From NCBI GenBank assembly GCA_903882875.1, contig CAIRYQ010000091.1, forward strand, positions 30,198 through 94,197: 64,000 nt of DNA, written 5' to 3'. The stretch is from an uncultured Spartobacteria bacterium. GTDB taxonomy: Bacteria; Verrucomicrobiota; Verrucomicrobiia; Chthoniobacterales; Chthoniobacteraceae. This document shows positions 63,618 to 64,000 of this stretch, one piece after another. The notes under the pieces were generated by a model that worked only from the letters and a program-made list of their open reading frames with translations, did not search any database and was not told where the DNA came from. The first letter of the stretch is position 1, and every line of letters starts with the position of its first letter. The translations under genes and the position numbers were made by a program.

Positions 63618-63798
63618 CGCGCTCCGCCTCGAACATGCGCGACACCTATAGACTGACGGGCTGATGTGCTTTCGTGATGCGCATGAGTGCAGCGTGCGAT
63701 TAGGCAGCAGGGGGACGTGGGCGGCAATGGGATGCGGCAATGGGATGAGGAAGCGGCTCGCGGCTTCGCGGCGGATGCTTGCTGTCGAGAAATGACCA
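63618..63798. other. Spacer between the endonuclease gene and the second 21-bp array
   Basis: The 181 bp contain no gene. A perfect tandem duplication of a 13-bp unit GCGGCAATGGGAT lies at 63721-63746. The array at 63799 begins soon after. Confidence 0.5.
63721..63746 (+). repeat. Perfect 13-bp tandem duplication
   Basis: GCGGCAATGGGAT is present at 63721-63733 and again at 63734-63746 without any mismatch. It is a simple recent duplication next to the larger 21-bp array. Confidence 0.85.
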
Positions 63799-64000
63799 CT
63801 CAACGTCATGCGAGCGACCCTCAACGTCGTGCGACAGGCTCTCAACGCCATGCGGACGGGTCTCAATGCGGTGCGCGGGATGCTGATGGCCATGCGGACG
63901 ATGATGGCGACTTTGGGGACGATGCTGAAGGTCGCGCGGACGATGCTCAATTTGAGCGTAATTCTGGGTTGACAGCTCGGAACGGCTCTCAAATTTTCGG
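63792..64000 (+). CDS. Possible repeat-encoded protein, runs off the window
   Basis: From the ATG at 63792 the frame stays open to the right edge (69 codons). It begins MTTQRHASDPQRRATGSQ and becomes aspartate/glycine-rich. It overlaps a second ORF in another frame (63808-63972, MRATLNVVRQALNAMRTG onward). Only one or neither may be real. The open frames follow from the 21-bp period, so translation is unproven. Confidence 0.25.
   Translation, partial: MTTQRHASDPQRRATGSQRHADGSQCGARDADGHADDDGDFGDDAEGRADDAQFERNSGLTARNGSQIF
63799..63966 (+). repeat. Tandem array of eight 21-bp units, related to the array at 54704
   Basis: Units step exactly 21 bp (63799, 63820, 63841, 63862, 63883, 63904, 63925, 63946). 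The first four start CTCAA and contain a core near CGCCATGCGGACGGG; later ones diverge. One frame encodes heptads LNxMRxx, giving a 54-codon ORF at 63808-63972. Another frame, open from an ATG at 63792 to the window end, encodes QRHADGS-type heptads. A unit here (63843-63863) matches a unit of the 54.7-kb array (54757-54777) at 14 of 21 positions, including the unbroken octamer CGCCATGC. Confidence 0.8.

Noticed and set aside
1..64000. tRNA, rRNA, riboswitch or integrase genes
   Set aside because: I scanned the spacers by eye and saw no T-loop/anticodon pattern, rRNA core, riboswitch core or recombinase signature; a covariance-model search would be decisive.

Overview
The window is GC-rich (mid-60s percent by eye) and densely coded. 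It most likely comes from the phylum Verrucomicrobiota, probably a soil or freshwater relative of Chthoniobacterales. The evidence is the repeated pairing of DUF1549/DUF1553 proteins (planctomycete/verrucomicrobial-type cytochrome family) with Tat-exported DUF1501 proteins, a PVC-type membrane-bound dehydrogenase-like propeller, a DUF1080 protein, a sulfatase and a PEP-CTERM protein. The class assignment is inference. I saw no rRNA, tRNA or CRISPR array.

Layout. (1) 1-9165: secreted degradation or respiration cassettes, namely a truncated cytochrome c/discoidin protein, two DUF1549/1553 + DUF1501 pairs, and later a third, unpaired DUF1501 gene at 16.7 kb. (2) 9.4-21.8 kb: gluconokinase, a GT39 glycosyltransferase with a PAP2 phosphatase, envelope proteins, a two-copy AhbA/AhbB-like protein, a double heavy-metal-binding periplasmic protein, a zinc alcohol dehydrogenase and miaB. 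(3) 22.0-32.5 kb: a 2069-residue secreted TPR protein, a small secreted partner, tyrS, a PHP phosphoesterase, DUF1802 and a PEP-CTERM protein. (4) 33-46 kb, nearly all minus strand: aldo/keto reductase, PIN-TRAM membrane protein, a complete MlaE-MlaF-MlaD lipid transporter, dapF, and an overlapping inositol phosphatase-ispF-DUF58-BatA-vWA run. (5) 46-49.3 kb: a 30-residue lysine/alanine histone-like peptide behind a near-consensus promoter, then yicC-gmk-coaC and a YkgJ protein. (6) 49.5-59.5 kb, plus strand: a PBP1A-type enzyme whose SxxK serine is threonine, a PVC dehydrogenase-like protein with a low-GC internal patch, a sulfatase, a CHASE2 protein and a beta-CASP nuclease. (7) 59.5-64 kb: an accessory region with three C-terminal gene remnants, a PIN toxin-antitoxin pair, a UPF0175 antitoxin with a truncated DUF3368 toxin, and a type II restriction-modification pair.

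The most unusual structures are two tandem arrays with an exact 21-bp period, at 54704-54955 and 63799-63966. The first has 12 units and the second 8, with no indels. They lie 9 kb apart and share a related unit core (CGCCATGC, then GAC). Both read as heptad repeats in more than one frame. I cannot assign them a function. Other items worth a second look are the threonine-nucleophile PBP1A, the restriction-modification cassette beside a broken toxin gene, the cluster of C-terminal remnants, and short repeat elements inserted in frame in two coding regions.
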